A stretch of 64,000 nucleotides of DNA from Pontibacter coccineus. Its GTDB lineage: Bacteria; Bacteroidota; Bacteroidia; Cytophagales; Hymenobacteraceae. Below, piece after piece: positions 1-8,384 of this stretch. Location: NCBI RefSeq assembly GCF_030546575.1, contig NZ_JAUOTN010000002.1, forward strand, positions 1 to 64,000, in the 5' to 3' direction. Below the pieces are notes generated by a model. It did not search any database. It worked only from the letters and a program-made list of their open reading frames with translations, and was not told the DNA's origin. Within the stretch, counting starts at the first letter, position 1; each line of letters starts with the position of its first letter. Position numbers and translations under genes: made by a program.

Positions 1-285
1 CTTTCAGGTGGAGAACGAAGGCTGGTGGAAATTTATGCAATTGTAAAATCGGCCTCGCAGTTCGCCATGCTGGATGAGCCTTTTACCCACCTGAACCCCA
101 TTCAGATTGACAAGGTAAAGGACTTCCTTCTGGAAGAGAAGCAAAACAAAGGCCTGCTCATAACCGACCACATGTTCAGGCATGTGCTGGATATTTGTGA
201 CACTTTATACCTGCTAACGGACGGTAAGACACATCTGGTCAGTAGTGCTGAAGAGATTGAGGCACTTGGCTATGCCAGGGTATGA
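1..285 (+). CDS. ABC transporter ATP-binding protein, C-terminal part (cut by window start)
   Basis: The reading frame is open from base 1 and starts in the ABC signature LSGGE. It then shows Walker B (FAMLDEP), a D-loop-like segment (THLNP) and the H-loop histidine (LITDH), all in the order of an ABC ATPase. Only about 94 residues of the C-terminal half are present, so Walker A lies before the window. The protein would hydrolyse ATP to power a transporter or act as a soluble ABC protein; substrate and partner cannot be told. The GTG at base 25 lies within the domain and is not a real start. Family call is firm, function open. Confidence 0.85.
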   Translation, partial: LSGGERRLVEIYAIVKSASQFAMLDEPFTHLNPIQIDKVKDFLLEEKQNKGLLITDHMFRHVLDICDTLYLLTDGKTHLVSSAEEIEALGYARV

Positions 286-412
286 CGCATGCCTTTCGTG
301 CCCTAAACAAACTAAGACGTGCCACAACCAAGACTGTTCATAATCCAGGACAAAATGGACCATCAACCACAGCGGTTGGCAATTCAAAGTCGGAATGTGT
401 AGATTTGTAATA

Positions 413-781
413 ATGCCAAAAGCAACAAAACATATCGCTACTACAAAGCACATCTTACTCATGTGTCTTGTTTTGTTTGCTTTTAGTACCTGTGTTGTGA
501 AGGGAACACTGTTCGGGATGGTGGACGTGGCATATGCCAAACCTCTCAACAAATCAAAAACCGTCACCCCGATAAACTCTTGCCAGTATTCGCAAGACCA
601 GCGAACTTCGACTGTCGCACAAGCGGAAGCCAGGAAGCAAATTGAACCCGCTGGTGATGCTGAAGGCCAGTATGTGGCAATTTGTGCTGATAAGGTATTC
701 GGCAAATATTCAAAAAATTGCTCCGGCAATAGCCCTCCAAAGTATATTTTATATAAACGCCTGAAGTTAGATGTAGCCTGA
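413..781 (+). CDS. Small exported or membrane-anchored protein of unknown function
   Basis: A 122-residue protein from the ATG at 413; a start six codons earlier is possible. A basic N-terminus is followed by a hydrophobic stretch at about residues 13-35, which fits a signal peptide or anchor. The rest is polar with a few cysteines, and the C-terminus reads SPPKYILYKRLKLD. I have a general impression of similar tails on small Bacteroidota exported proteins, but no named family is recognised. It lies 53 bp before the DoxD/DoxA gene on the same strand and could be cotranscribed with it. Base composition is AT-richer than in genes after 3.4 kb. Confidence 0.5.
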   Translation: MPKATKHIATTKHILLMCLVLFAFSTCVVKGTLFGMVDVAYAKPLNKSKTVTPINSCQYSQDQRTSTVAQAEARKQIEPAGDAEGQYVAICADKVFGKYSKNCSGNSPPKYILYKRLKLDVA

Positions 782-834
782 TTTTTCAATCTGGAGTTAC
801 ATCACTTTTTCGCGTTTAATAAAATATAAAATCA

Positions 835-1845
835 ATGAAACATCATTCTGAAGGCTCGGCTCATAACTTAGCCGGACTTTTTACATTGCCCTTGCGTTGG
901 GTAATCGGCTGGACTTACTTTTCTGCCTTTTGGAGGCGTCTGGTCTTAGACAACAAACTTATTCCTGAAGAGGCCGGTTACATCGGCGAAAAATTCAATC
1001 ACTTCCTTCCGAATGCCTTAGGTATCAAGCCGGTTATTGAATACCTGGTTTCAAACCCCGACGCCCTGCAGGTTTCAATGGTAGCTTTTACGATTGTAGA
1101 AGCAATTGTAGGGTTGTTCATCATTTTAGGCCTGTTTACCCGACTGATGAGCGTAGGGGTGTTTTTCCTTGCAATGGGCATTTTATTAGGTTCGGGTTGG
1201 CTTGGCACGACTTGTCTGGACGAGTGGCAAATCGGTGTACTAGGTGTATCAAGTGGATTTGTTCTGTTTCTTACGGGCAGTGGCGCCTATTCCCTTGATA
1301 ATTACCTGATGAAGCATCAGTATCCTGTTGCCCAAAAGAAGTGGTTTTCATTTTTAGGGTCAGGGCATCTTCCCGTGAAAAATCTGCGTCCGGTGGTGCT
1401 AGTAATGTCTATACTCATTTTTGGGCTTACTTTGTTTACCAATCAGTATTTTCATGGAGGTGTGTTTGGCACGCTTCATAATAAATCTGTAAAGCCAAAA
1501 GTCGAAATCTCCAATATACAGCATAATGATTCTCAACTGACCTTTCAACTGTTCCGGGTGGAAGGTGCAGATGTGTATGGCTCATTTCTGATTGGAATTG
1601 AGGTGTTAGACGGAAATAACAAGGTGGTCAAATCGATAGATCAAAAAGAGTTATCTGAGTTTCCTGCCGATAGAATTAGCAATCATTATGTGGCAAAAAT
1701 TAAAGCAGGAAAGCATAGTTTGATTTTGCCGCTTGGTGCAAAAGCCGACCTTACGGTAGATTTAGGAGATGTTCGGATAGAAGAGAACTATACCCTGAAA
1801 CTGACCGACATCAGCGGGGCTGAATGGATGGCTACTATAGATTAG
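835..1845 (+). CDS. DoxD/DoxA-type membrane protein (thiosulfate:quinone oxidoreductase-like)
   Basis: 336 residues. The first roughly 165 form a DoxX/DoxD-like helical membrane domain with about four hydrophobic helices (for example VSMVAFTIVEAIVGLFIILGL) ending near SLDNYLM. A further hydrophobic helix near residue 190 leads into a soluble beta-rich C-terminal domain like DoxA, the small subunit of archaeal thiosulfate:quinone oxidoreductase. In Acidianus the enzyme passes electrons from thiosulfate to quinone; Bacteroidota proteins commonly carry the two parts fused. The substrate of this bacterial form is an inference, since no other sulfur-oxidation gene is seen nearby. Fold assignment is good, activity uncertain. 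Confidence 0.7.
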   Translation: MKHHSEGSAHNLAGLFTLPLRWVIGWTYFSAFWRRLVLDNKLIPEEAGYIGEKFNHFLPNALGIKPVIEYLVSNPDALQVSMVAFTIVEAIVGLFIILGLFTRLMSVGVFFLAMGILLGSGWLGTTCLDEWQIGVLGVSSGFVLFLTGSGAYSLDNYLMKHQYPVAQKKWFSFLGSGHLPVKNLRPVVLVMSILIFGLTLFTNQYFHGGVFGTLHNKSVKPKVEISNIQHNDSQLTFQLFRVEGADVYGSFLIGIEVLDGNNKVVKSIDQKELSEFPADRISNHYVAKIKAGKHSLILPLGAKADLTVDLGDVRIEENYTLKLTDISGAEWMATID

Positions 1846-2107
1846 CTTATTGTTTAAGGAGTAAAAATGAAGTAGCAGCACAGATGAATAGGAAGTGCAT
1901 AGAACAAGTTATTGCTAAAAGACGGAGTAATAGCGCTTCATACAATTCTTTTGCTAAATTTAAACGGGGGTATTTTTATCAGGCTGTAGGGTTAAATCAC
2001 CTCGTCTTAAGTGGTACCCACATATGCTAAAATTCACTCCTATTCACTTTTCTCCTTCTGCTCAAAAAAATACTCACTGGCCAATCTCCAAATCAAAGCA
2101 CATCTCA

Positions 2108-2674
2108 ATGAATGCACTACACCATTGCATCTCCCAATACCACCCTATTTCTGTAGAAGCATGGGAGGCGCTTTCCAAGGCACTAACGCGGGTAGAGGTT
2201 CCAAAGAACTCTTTCTTAGTGAAAGAAGGAATGGTTTGCAATAAGCTATACTTCCTTGAGCAAGGTTGCTTGCGTGGATACTATAACAACCTGGACGGCA
2301 AAGAAGTGACGTACTGGTTTGGCTTCGAAAATAACTTCATCACGTCCTTTTACAGCTTCATCTCCCGAAAGCCAGGTATAGAGAACATTCAAACCCTGGA
2401 AGACTCGACCCTGTGGGGGATCAGTTTCGAAGCCCTGAATCAGTTGTTTGATCAGCACCACGACCTGGAGCGCCTGGTGCGGATCATAAACGAGCAGTAC
2501 TATATCCGGCTGGAGGAGCGGCTGATGGCCATGCAGTTCAAGACGGCCCGGGAGCGGTATGAGCAGCTACTGGAAACCTCGCCGCATATTCTGCAGCGGA
2601 TTCCGCTCGGGCAGATTGCTTCTTACCTGGGCATCAGTCAGGAGACGTTGAGTAGGATCCGGAGCCAGGTTTGA
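2108..2674 (+). CDS. Crp/Fnr-family transcriptional regulator
   Basis: 188 residues from the ATG at 2108, chosen because family members of this phylum begin about there (MNALHHCISQYHPIS). An in-frame ATG at 2024 would add 28 atypical residues. An N-terminal cyclic-nucleotide-binding-like beta roll (about residues 20-115) is followed by a helical dimer segment and a C-terminal winged HTH with GQIASYLGISQETLSRIR as recognition region. There are no N-terminal cysteines for an FNR-type Fe-S cluster and no complete cAMP-binding signature, so the effector is unknown. A perfect 18-bp palindrome directly downstream, before the YiaA-like gene, is a plausible target. Confidence 0.8.
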   Translation: MNALHHCISQYHPISVEAWEALSKALTRVEVPKNSFLVKEGMVCNKLYFLEQGCLRGYYNNLDGKEVTYWFGFENNFITSFYSFISRKPGIENIQTLEDSTLWGISFEALNQLFDQHHDLERLVRIINEQYYIRLEERLMAMQFKTARERYEQLLETSPHILQRIPLGQIASYLGISQETLSRIRSQV

Positions 2675-2685
2675 TGGGTTTCCTT

Positions 2686-2703
2686 TTTTGACAATTGTCA
2701 AAA
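2686..2703. promoter_or_regulatory. FNR/CRP-type palindromic operator candidate
   Basis: The 18 bases TTTTGACAATTGTCAAAA are a perfect palindrome. Half-sites TTGAC and GTCAA are separated by four bases, the geometry of FNR-type boxes (TTGAT-N4-ATCAA). It lies 12 bp after the Crp/Fnr-family gene and 54 bp before the YiaA-like start, where an activator or repressor site would be expected. That the neighbouring regulator binds it is an inference. Confidence 0.55.
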
Positions 2704-2756
2704 GAAAGATTTAGGGACTGCTATACCTTTGATTCATCACTTAACGAAAGACAAAC

Positions 2757-3179
2757 ATGAATCAGAAACCATCTAACGCATTTGTAGCAGCCTCCTGGGC
2801 CACCTTACTGACCGGTATCACCGCCTACCTCATCGGATTGTGGAACGCCGACATGCTGCTGAACGAAAAGGGCTATTATTTTGCCATTTTAATGTTTGGT
2901 TTATTCTCCGCCATCTCGCTCCAAAAAAGCGTGCGCGACCAACTAGAGGGTATACCGGTTACCAACATCTATTACGGGCTCAGCTGGTTTTCTACCCTTT
3001 TGGCGATCGTGCTGCTAACGGTGGGGCTTTGGAATGCCGATCTGCTCCTGAGTGAAAAAGGCTTCTATGGCATGTCGTTTTTATTAAGCCTTTTCGCTGC
3101 CATTGCGGTGCAGAAAAATACCCGCGACAGTTTAGGTAGAGAAATGCCGGCAAAACAGGACGCGGAGTTGTATTATTAA
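2757..3179 (+). CDS. YiaA/YiaB-family inner membrane protein
   Basis: 140 residues made of two similar halves, each with a YiaAB two-helix motif: [29 protein letters not shown] is echoed by [29 protein letters not shown]. Each half carries the LWNADxLLxEKGxY signature and ends in a Q-K-x-x-RD segment. Four transmembrane helices are expected. The YiaA/YiaB family has no established biochemical role. It lies 82 bp after a Crp/Fnr-family regulator with an FNR-like palindrome between them, suggesting control by that regulator. Confidence 0.8.
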   Translation: MNQKPSNAFVAASWATLLTGITAYLIGLWNADMLLNEKGYYFAILMFGLFSAISLQKSVRDQLEGIPVTNIYYGLSWFSTLLAIVLLTVGLWNADLLLSEKGFYGMSFLLSLFAAIAVQKNTRDSLGREMPAKQDAELYY

Positions 3180-3248
3180 TGTGTGGTAGCGCATTGCTTC
3201 AACAGTTGAAATTGATAATTTTTGATGCAGAGGGTTTTTCACAGAATT

Positions 3249-3275
3249 CTCCCCTTTAGGGGAGCGCAGAGGGGT
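3249..3275. repeat. Dispersed intergenic hairpin repeat, copy 1
   Basis: CTCCCCTTTAGGGGAG forms a hairpin with a short loop and is followed by CGCAGAGGGGTG. Close relatives stand at 9861-9891, 10050-10075, 10146-10170, 17340-17358, 20903-20916 and 20990-21005, all between genes. The surrounding 3180-3471 holds no convincing gene. The palindromic form of the AGGTATA motif (GAGGTATACCTC) sits at about 3290. Confidence 0.65.
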
Positions 3276-3471
3276 GTTTCTAGTTGTGAGGTATACCTCA
3301 AGTTAGCCCGCTATGAGCGTTTTAGCACCGAATCTACATCCCTGTTGACCAATGGTCGCAAGTTTCGACTCACGTCTCACTTGTCCTCAAGGGGATAGTT
3401 CTCGAAAATGAGACAGCTATAAACCCTATTAACCTAGATTTCACCATGACAGCATCTTTTCAATTGATTCT

Positions 3472-4437
3472 ATGAAACCACACCTCACCCGCGAGATCAT
3501 CTACAGCGTCGCCCGGCACAGCAACTGGCGCGAGGCAGGTATAGCCACCTGGCTCCGCAAAGAGCAGGTATACGCCGGCCCGCAGGACTGGGTGAAATTT
3601 GTCCGGCTGTTTCTGCTGGGGCTTGGGGGAAGCTTTCTCATCTCGGGCATCATCTTCTTTTTCGCCTACAACTGGGCCGACATGCACAAGTTCGTGAAAC
3701 TGGGCCTGATCGAGATGCTCATACTGGCCGTGACGTTTGCGGCGGTGTTTACGAAGCTGAGTAGCACCGTGAAGAATGTACTGCTCACAGCCGGCACCAT
3801 GCTGGTGGGCGTGCTCTTCGCCGTATTCGGACAGATCTACCAGACCGGCGCCAATGCCTATGATTTCTTCCTGGGCTGGACGATGTGCGTGGTGCTGTGG
3901 GTGCTGATAGCGAGATTCCAGCCACTGTGGTTCATTTTCCTAATGCTGCTTAATACCACTTTCGTGCTCTATACCCAGCAGGTGGCCACATATTGGGCTT
4001 TTGCCGTGGTAATGGATGTGCTGTTCATCCTTAATGCAGTGGCTGTTGTCATCTGGGAAGTGCTGGCTGCAAAAGGCCGCGTAGGTATACAGCACCGCTG
4101 GTTTCCGCGCCTGGTCGGGCTGGCGGCGATCATGGTCATCACCGTCAGCATGATCTCAGCACTTTTCGAAAGTATAGACCACGACTATGGACTGGCTTAT
4201 GTGCTCGGCGTGGCCATGTATGGCGCAGGTATAGCCTATGGTTTGAAAGTGCGCGATATCTTTTACCTGACGGCCCTGCCCTTTAGCTGCATCGCGGTGG
4301 TGACAGCCATTCTGGTGCGGATCGGGGAGGACGTGCCGGAGATCATGCTGTTGCTGGCCACGCTTTTTGTGGTGGGCAGCATCACCTTACTTATTCAGTA
4401 TTTAGGCAAACTTAACCGACAGTGGCATGGCCGATAA
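3472..4437 (+). CDS. DUF2157 membrane protein
   Basis: 321 residues. An N-terminal soluble segment of about 45 residues (REIIYSVARHSNWREAG, then WLRKEQ) is typical of DUF2157. Some nine to ten hydrophobic helices follow, including the family-like stretch TAGTMLVGVLFAVFGQIYQTGANAYDFF (quoted in parts: GQIYQTGA around residue 123). It starts the run DUF2157-DUF4401-GDYXXLXY, a conserved gene order in many bacteria, and overlaps the next gene by 11 bp, so translation is probably coupled. The function of the family is unknown; an inner-membrane complex formed by the three products is an inference. Confidence 0.8.
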   Translation: MKPHLTREIIYSVARHSNWREAGIATWLRKEQVYAGPQDWVKFVRLFLLGLGGSFLISGIIFFFAYNWADMHKFVKLGLIEMLILAVTFAAVFTKLSSTVKNVLLTAGTMLVGVLFAVFGQIYQTGANAYDFFLGWTMCVVLWVLIARFQPLWFIFLMLLNTTFVLYTQQVATYWAFAVVMDVLFILNAVAVVIWEVLAAKGRVGIQHRWFPRLVGLAAIMVITVSMISALFESIDHDYGLAYVLGVAMYGAGIAYGLKVRDIFYLTALPFSCIAVVTAILVRIGEDVPEIMLLLATLFVVGSITLLIQYLGKLNRQWHGR

Positions 4438-5503
4438 AGAATATCCACGCTTGAGCAATGTGCTGGAGCAAATTGCACAGGAGCAACCCGACTTCCGTTA
4501 CGACGAGCTGGCGATAGCAGCAGAAATTGATCACTCCACCTCGTTGCTCAAGCGCTGGCCCGTGAAGGTGCTCACGATTCTGGGTGGTTTGCTGGCAATG
4601 GGTACCTTGATGGGAGCCATCGCCAGCACACCGCTGCTCAGCTCAGGTATAGCGATGCTGGTTTTTGGTTTGATTTTCCTGGTCGGGGCAGAAGTCATAG
4701 TTCGCGTCAACAAAGATACCACCGCTGACGCACTGGGCATTTCGATGAACATCACAAGCTACGTGCTGCTGGCGTTCGGTGTCGGTCAATTAACGGATAG
4801 TGGCACGGCTGCAGCGCTCACCTTGGGTATAGCTTCAGCGCTGGTGCTGGTTTTCTCGAGGAGTGCTGTTTGTGTGTTTATCGCAGTACTGGTGCTCAAC
4901 GGCAGCTTACTCAGTTTGATTTTCATACATAAGGTATACAACCTCTCGCATGCCCTGATCGTGGTGCTGGCAGGTATACTCACCTTCATGAGTTTGCACG
5001 AAGCCAAACTGCTGGCCTTGTCGCGGCGGTTTGCACTGGTTTTCGGGCCAGTCCGCATGGGGCTGATCTTCTCCCTGATCGTCACGCTGGTGCTCTTTGT
5101 GCACCAGAAGTTGCTCTCCTCCAACATCACCCATTTCTGGCTGTCGGGTTTGTTTTTGATCGGCTGTCTGCTGCTGTTGCTACACCGTGTGCTGCGCGAG
5201 AGTGGGGTGAAGGATCAGAAAACGCTGGCCATTTTCTATACCTGCTGCGCCGTGGTGTTGCTGCCAACTGTGCTGGCTCCCTCAGTGCCTGGCGCTTTGC
5301 TGGTAGTGCTTTCCAGCTTTTACATTGGCCACCGGACCGGCCTTTGGGTGGGACTGCTGGCGCTGGCATATTTTCTGGTGCTCTACTACTACGACCTGAA
5401 CATGACGCTCCTGGCCAAGTCGGGCGTGCTGGTGCTCACGGGCAGTCTTTTTCTGGCTGGTCTATACCTGTTAAACCGTTATCTACGAAGCCATGAAGCG
5501 TAA
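4427..5503 (+). CDS. DUF4401 membrane protein
   Basis: 358 residues with a short cytoplasmic N-terminus (about 45 residues) and roughly ten transmembrane helices, matching DUF4401. The helices are short and Leu/Val/Ala-rich with few charges between them. It overlaps the upstream DUF2157 gene by 11 bp and the downstream GDYXXLXY gene by 11 bp, a strong sign of one operon with coupled translation. Several AGGTATA motif copies lie inside the gene. No catalytic residues can be pointed out and the biochemical role is unknown. Confidence 0.75.
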   Translation: MADKEYPRLSNVLEQIAQEQPDFRYDELAIAAEIDHSTSLLKRWPVKVLTILGGLLAMGTLMGAIASTPLLSSGIAMLVFGLIFLVGAEVIVRVNKDTTADALGISMNITSYVLLAFGVGQLTDSGTAAALTLGIASALVLVFSRSAVCVFIAVLVLNGSLLSLIFIHKVYNLSHALIVVLAGILTFMSLHEAKLLALSRRFALVFGPVRMGLIFSLIVTLVLFVHQKLLSSNITHFWLSGLFLIGCLLLLLHRVLRESGVKDQKTLAIFYTCCAVVLLPTVLAPSVPGALLVVLSSFYIGHRTGLWVGLLALAYFLVLYYYDLNMTLLAKSGVLVLTGSLFLAGLYLLNRYLRSHEA

Positions 5504-6008
5504 CCTCAAAAGCATTGTCGTGCTGGTCAACCTGGTGGCAGTGCTGGCCTTTTTCAACTTGTCGGTTATGGAAAAAGAAGACGTTTTAAAAGACGGCCAA
5601 CTGGTGCTGCTCAGCCTGGCCCCGGTAGATCCGCGCTCGCTCATGCAGGGCGACTACATGGTGCTCAGCTACGCCATTAGTCAGACGCAGGAACTGGAGA
5701 AACTCCCCAGCCGCGGCTATGCCGTCGTGCAGCTGGACTCCCAGAATGTAGCGCAGCTGGTACGTTATCAGGCAGAGAAAGAGCCGCTGCACCCTGGCGA
5801 GCTACTGCTCAGGTATAGCAAAGGCGGTTGGTCACTCAACCTGGGGGCAGAGTCGTACTTTTTTGAGGAAGGCCAGGCCAGTACTTTTGAAAAAGCAGAA
5901 TATGGCGGTCTCAGAGTGGACACTAAAGGCAACAGCATAATGGTAGGCCTTTATGATGAAAACAGGCAGCTGATCGTGCCGAATCGGGAGCAGGCATCTC
6001 AGAAATAA
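5493..6008 (+). CDS. GDYXXLXY-domain protein
   Basis: 171 residues. An N-terminal hydrophobic segment (about residues 8-24) acts as anchor or signal. The defining motif GDYMVLSY appears around residue 53, preceded by VDPRSLMQ as in the family. The rest is predicted to be beta-rich and to face the periplasm. It is the third member of the DUF2157-DUF4401-GDYXXLXY set, and its start overlaps the DUF4401 stop. Function is unknown; the fixed gene order suggests it works with the two membrane proteins before it. Confidence 0.85.
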   Translation: MKRNLKSIVVLVNLVAVLAFFNLSVMEKEDVLKDGQLVLLSLAPVDPRSLMQGDYMVLSYAISQTQELEKLPSRGYAVVQLDSQNVAQLVRYQAEKEPLHPGELLLRYSKGGWSLNLGAESYFFEEGQASTFEKAEYGGLRVDTKGNSIMVGLYDENRQLIVPNREQASQK

Positions 6009-6038
6009 ACCCTATATTGACGATCATTTTACAAGCCT

Positions 6039-6527
6039 ATGGCAGCAACCCGACACAGCTATAACACAGGCCACTACTTCAGTGCAAGCGCCCGCGCATT
6101 CGGCTGGATCACCACCGCTCTGTCCGTCACCATGATCATAAATGGCTCCTTAGCGGCCTATGCTTTTCTTCCAACCGCCATCATCACGCAGTTTACACAC
6201 TATCGCACGGAATTCGACCTGGCACAAATGACCTACCGCGAAGGCGTGCGGTTTGCAGGTATAACATTCGGTAAAATGCTGCCGCTGGCAGGTATCGATT
6301 TCCTGTTTCTGAAACGCAACAACTACAAGCAAGTCAGCGAGTCGAGGGCTTCGATGAGTACCTTCCAATTCGAGCGATACGACGGCTACATCAAACTGTC
6401 AGATAACGTGAAACTGCACCTGCTGCAGCGTAAGACAAAAGAGCAGGCCATGCAGGAGATGCAACAGGTGGCGCAGGACCTGCAGGCAGAGTTACGCGAC
6501 CTGACCGACATGAAACTACAGAGCTAG
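6039..6527 (+). CDS. Unknown membrane-associated protein in the DUF2157 operon
   Basis: 162 residues. There is one clear hydrophobic segment near residues 20-46 and a weaker one near 75-95, then a charged C-terminal half with a probable coiled coil (EQAMQEMQQVAQDLQAELRD). No family is recognised. It starts 30 bp after the GDYXXLXY gene and ends 3 bp before the next ORF, so it is probably in the same transcription unit. It may be a lineage-specific addition to the trio. Confidence 0.6.
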   Translation: MAATRHSYNTGHYFSASARAFGWITTALSVTMIINGSLAAYAFLPTAIITQFTHYRTEFDLAQMTYREGVRFAGITFGKMLPLAGIDFLFLKRNNYKQVSESRASMSTFQFERYDGYIKLSDNVKLHLLQRKTKEQAMQEMQQVAQDLQAELRDLTDMKLQS

Positions 6528-6530
6528 GGT

Positions 6531-6974
6531 ATGCGCCTCGAAAAGCGGTTTGTAGCAGGTATAGCCCGTGGGCTCGCGTACTATGCGGGCGGTGGCGCAC
6601 TGGTCTGGCTCACCTTCCTGTTGTTTGGCTGGGAGTATGCGCACGCACCCGGAGCACACCACATGATGGGGCTGTTGGTTTTGGTGATAGGCGCTGTGCT
6701 GCTGATCAGGCGGTTGATTGGTGTACTGGCAACCCCAGCCGACATGCATAACAAGGGAGCACTGCTGGTTCACGCCCTGGCGGTGGTCGGTTTCATTCTT
6801 TTCTTCAAGCTCATCATTCTGAACGGTGCCCTCAAACGCGACACCGGCGACCCGATCGCTTCCGAAGCTCTTACGCTTGACCGGCATGCCCGTACTTTGC
6901 CTCTCCCGAACAAAGTGCAGGACACGCTTTTTCTTCAAGTAGCGGACTCCGTGTATGTGAACAGTCCTGAATAG
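6531..6974 (+). CDS. Unknown four-helix membrane protein in the DUF2157 operon
   Basis: 147 residues from ATG 6531. There are three to four hydrophobic helices: about residues 8-33, 45-63 and 74-97. A polar tail of some 45 residues ends DSVYVNSPE. No known family is recognised. The start is 3 bp after the preceding stop, and the next gene begins 170 bp on, so it probably closes the five-gene membrane operon that starts at 3472. Confidence 0.6.
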   Translation: MRLEKRFVAGIARGLAYYAGGGALVWLTFLLFGWEYAHAPGAHHMMGLLVLVIGAVLLIRRLIGVLATPADMHNKGALLVHALAVVGFILFFKLIILNGALKRDTGDPIASEALTLDRHARTLPLPNKVQDTLFLQVADSVYVNSPE

Positions 6975-7145
6975 TCAGTTTCCATCCAGGTTAACCCATA
7001 ATTCGCCTTGCCTGTTGGTACACGCGCATGATACAGGTATAGGGGAGCAATTGTTGAAAGTGTCCGCAGGAGGTACGGCGGGCGTTTTGAACACAGACTG
7101 AGTATAGGGTTGATTATGAGAAGAGATATTAGTAGTTTCAAATAT

Positions 7146-8345
7146 ATGAAACAAGCGCTCCTTTTCGCCTTCTTCTTCTCGCTCACGGTTATAGTGCAGG
7201 CCCAGACACTGAAAGGCCGTGTGGTAGATGCTGCTACCAACAATCCCATAGAATTTGTGTCGGTATACCTGAACACGACTACGCGGGGTACAAATACCAA
7301 CGAGAAAGGCGAGTTTGCGCTTGCGATGCCTTCAGGTACTTACGAAGTCATCGTCTCATACCTGGGCTACGAGCCGCTGGTGCACCGGGTGCAGTCCGAT
7401 AGCCTGCCACCCTCCATCCTCTTTAAGCTGACACCCAAGGCCCATGTGCTGGGAGTAGTAGAAGTGCAAGGCAAGCGCGATGCACAGTGGTATGACAACC
7501 TGGAAGTGTTCAAAGAAAACTTTCTTGGCCGGAGCTGGATTGCAAGAGGCTGCAAGCTGTTAAACCCGGAAGTGCTGACTATTGATTTTGACCAGCGCAG
7601 TGGCGTGTTGTCAGTATCAGCCAGAGGACCGCTGATGATCGAAAACAGTTTGCTGGGCTATAAGGTTGAGTACTTGCTGACAGACTTTACCTACCGAACA
7701 AAAGAGGGGTATGTTACCTTCGAGGGGTACCCGCGTTACGAACCGATGCAGGGCAGCAAAAGCAAACAGCGCCGCTGGGATAAAAACAGGGAATCGGCTT
7801 ACAGAGGTTCGGCCATGCACTTTGCCCGGACGCTGCAGCAGAAGCAACTGGAAGAAGAGGGTTTTAACCTGCGCCGCCTATACCGTTTGCCTAACCCTAA
7901 CCGGCCAACAGACGAAGAAATAGCCGGCGCGCGGGCGCAACTGAGAGCAAGTGGCAACACGATCCCTGTTTCCGACAGCATCAGCGACATTCTGAAACGC
8001 GCCCGCTTGCCACGCTTTGTGGAGCGGCTTGACATAAACCCTGTGCCTTACAGCGAATACCTGACACCTGGCAGAGGCAAAGCCCGTTTGTCCTTTGAGC
8101 AATTTATGCAAGTGGTCTATACCGGTGAGCAGGAAGAACCCGCCTACGTAAGCAGTACCTCTAATTTTTTGAATGGATCCAGCGCCCGTAAGCCAACCTA
8201 CCAAACGTCGATATTCTCTTTGCAGGCAGAGGCGGTAGAAGTAGAAGCCTCTGGCAATTTTCTGAATCCGCTTGATGTGCTGTTCGAAGGGTACTGGGCC
8301 TGGGAGAAAGTAGGCGACATGCTGCCGCTCGATTATAAGCTTTAG
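7146..8345 (+). CDS. Exported protein with carboxypeptidase-like regulatory (CarboxypepD_reg) domain
   Basis: 399 residues from ATG 7146, where a clean signal peptide begins (MKQALLFAFFFSLTVIVQAQ). An upstream in-frame ATG at 7110 would put a charged extension before it. Residues about 22-105 are a CarboxypepD_reg-like beta-sandwich (GRVVDAATNNPIEFVSVYLN, GTNTNEKGEF, VSYLGYEP), common in Bacteroidota surface proteins. The remaining 290 residues are not recognised and, unlike a TonB-dependent receptor, give no plug and long barrel. An outer-membrane or periplasmic location is likely; function unknown. Confidence 0.75.
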   Translation: MKQALLFAFFFSLTVIVQAQTLKGRVVDAATNNPIEFVSVYLNTTTRGTNTNEKGEFALAMPSGTYEVIVSYLGYEPLVHRVQSDSLPPSILFKLTPKAHVLGVVEVQGKRDAQWYDNLEVFKENFLGRSWIARGCKLLNPEVLTIDFDQRSGVLSVSARGPLMIENSLLGYKVEYLLTDFTYRTKEGYVTFEGYPRYEPMQGSKSKQRRWDKNRESAYRGSAMHFARTLQQKQLEEEGFNLRRLYRLPNPNRPTDEEIAGARAQLRASGNTIPVSDSISDILKRARLPRFVERLDINPVPYSEYLTPGRGKARLSFEQFMQVVYTGEQEEPAYVSSTSNFLNGSSARKPTYQTSIFSLQAEAVEVEASGNFLNPLDVLFEGYWAWEKVGDMLPLDYKL

Positions 8346-8384
8346 CTCCGATCAGGGCTTAGGTATAGCTTAACTGGTTGTGTT

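Noticed and set aside
1824..2244. Two short plus-strand frames between DoxD/DoxA and the Crp/Fnr gene
   Set aside because: They overlap real genes in other frames and give unstructured peptides.
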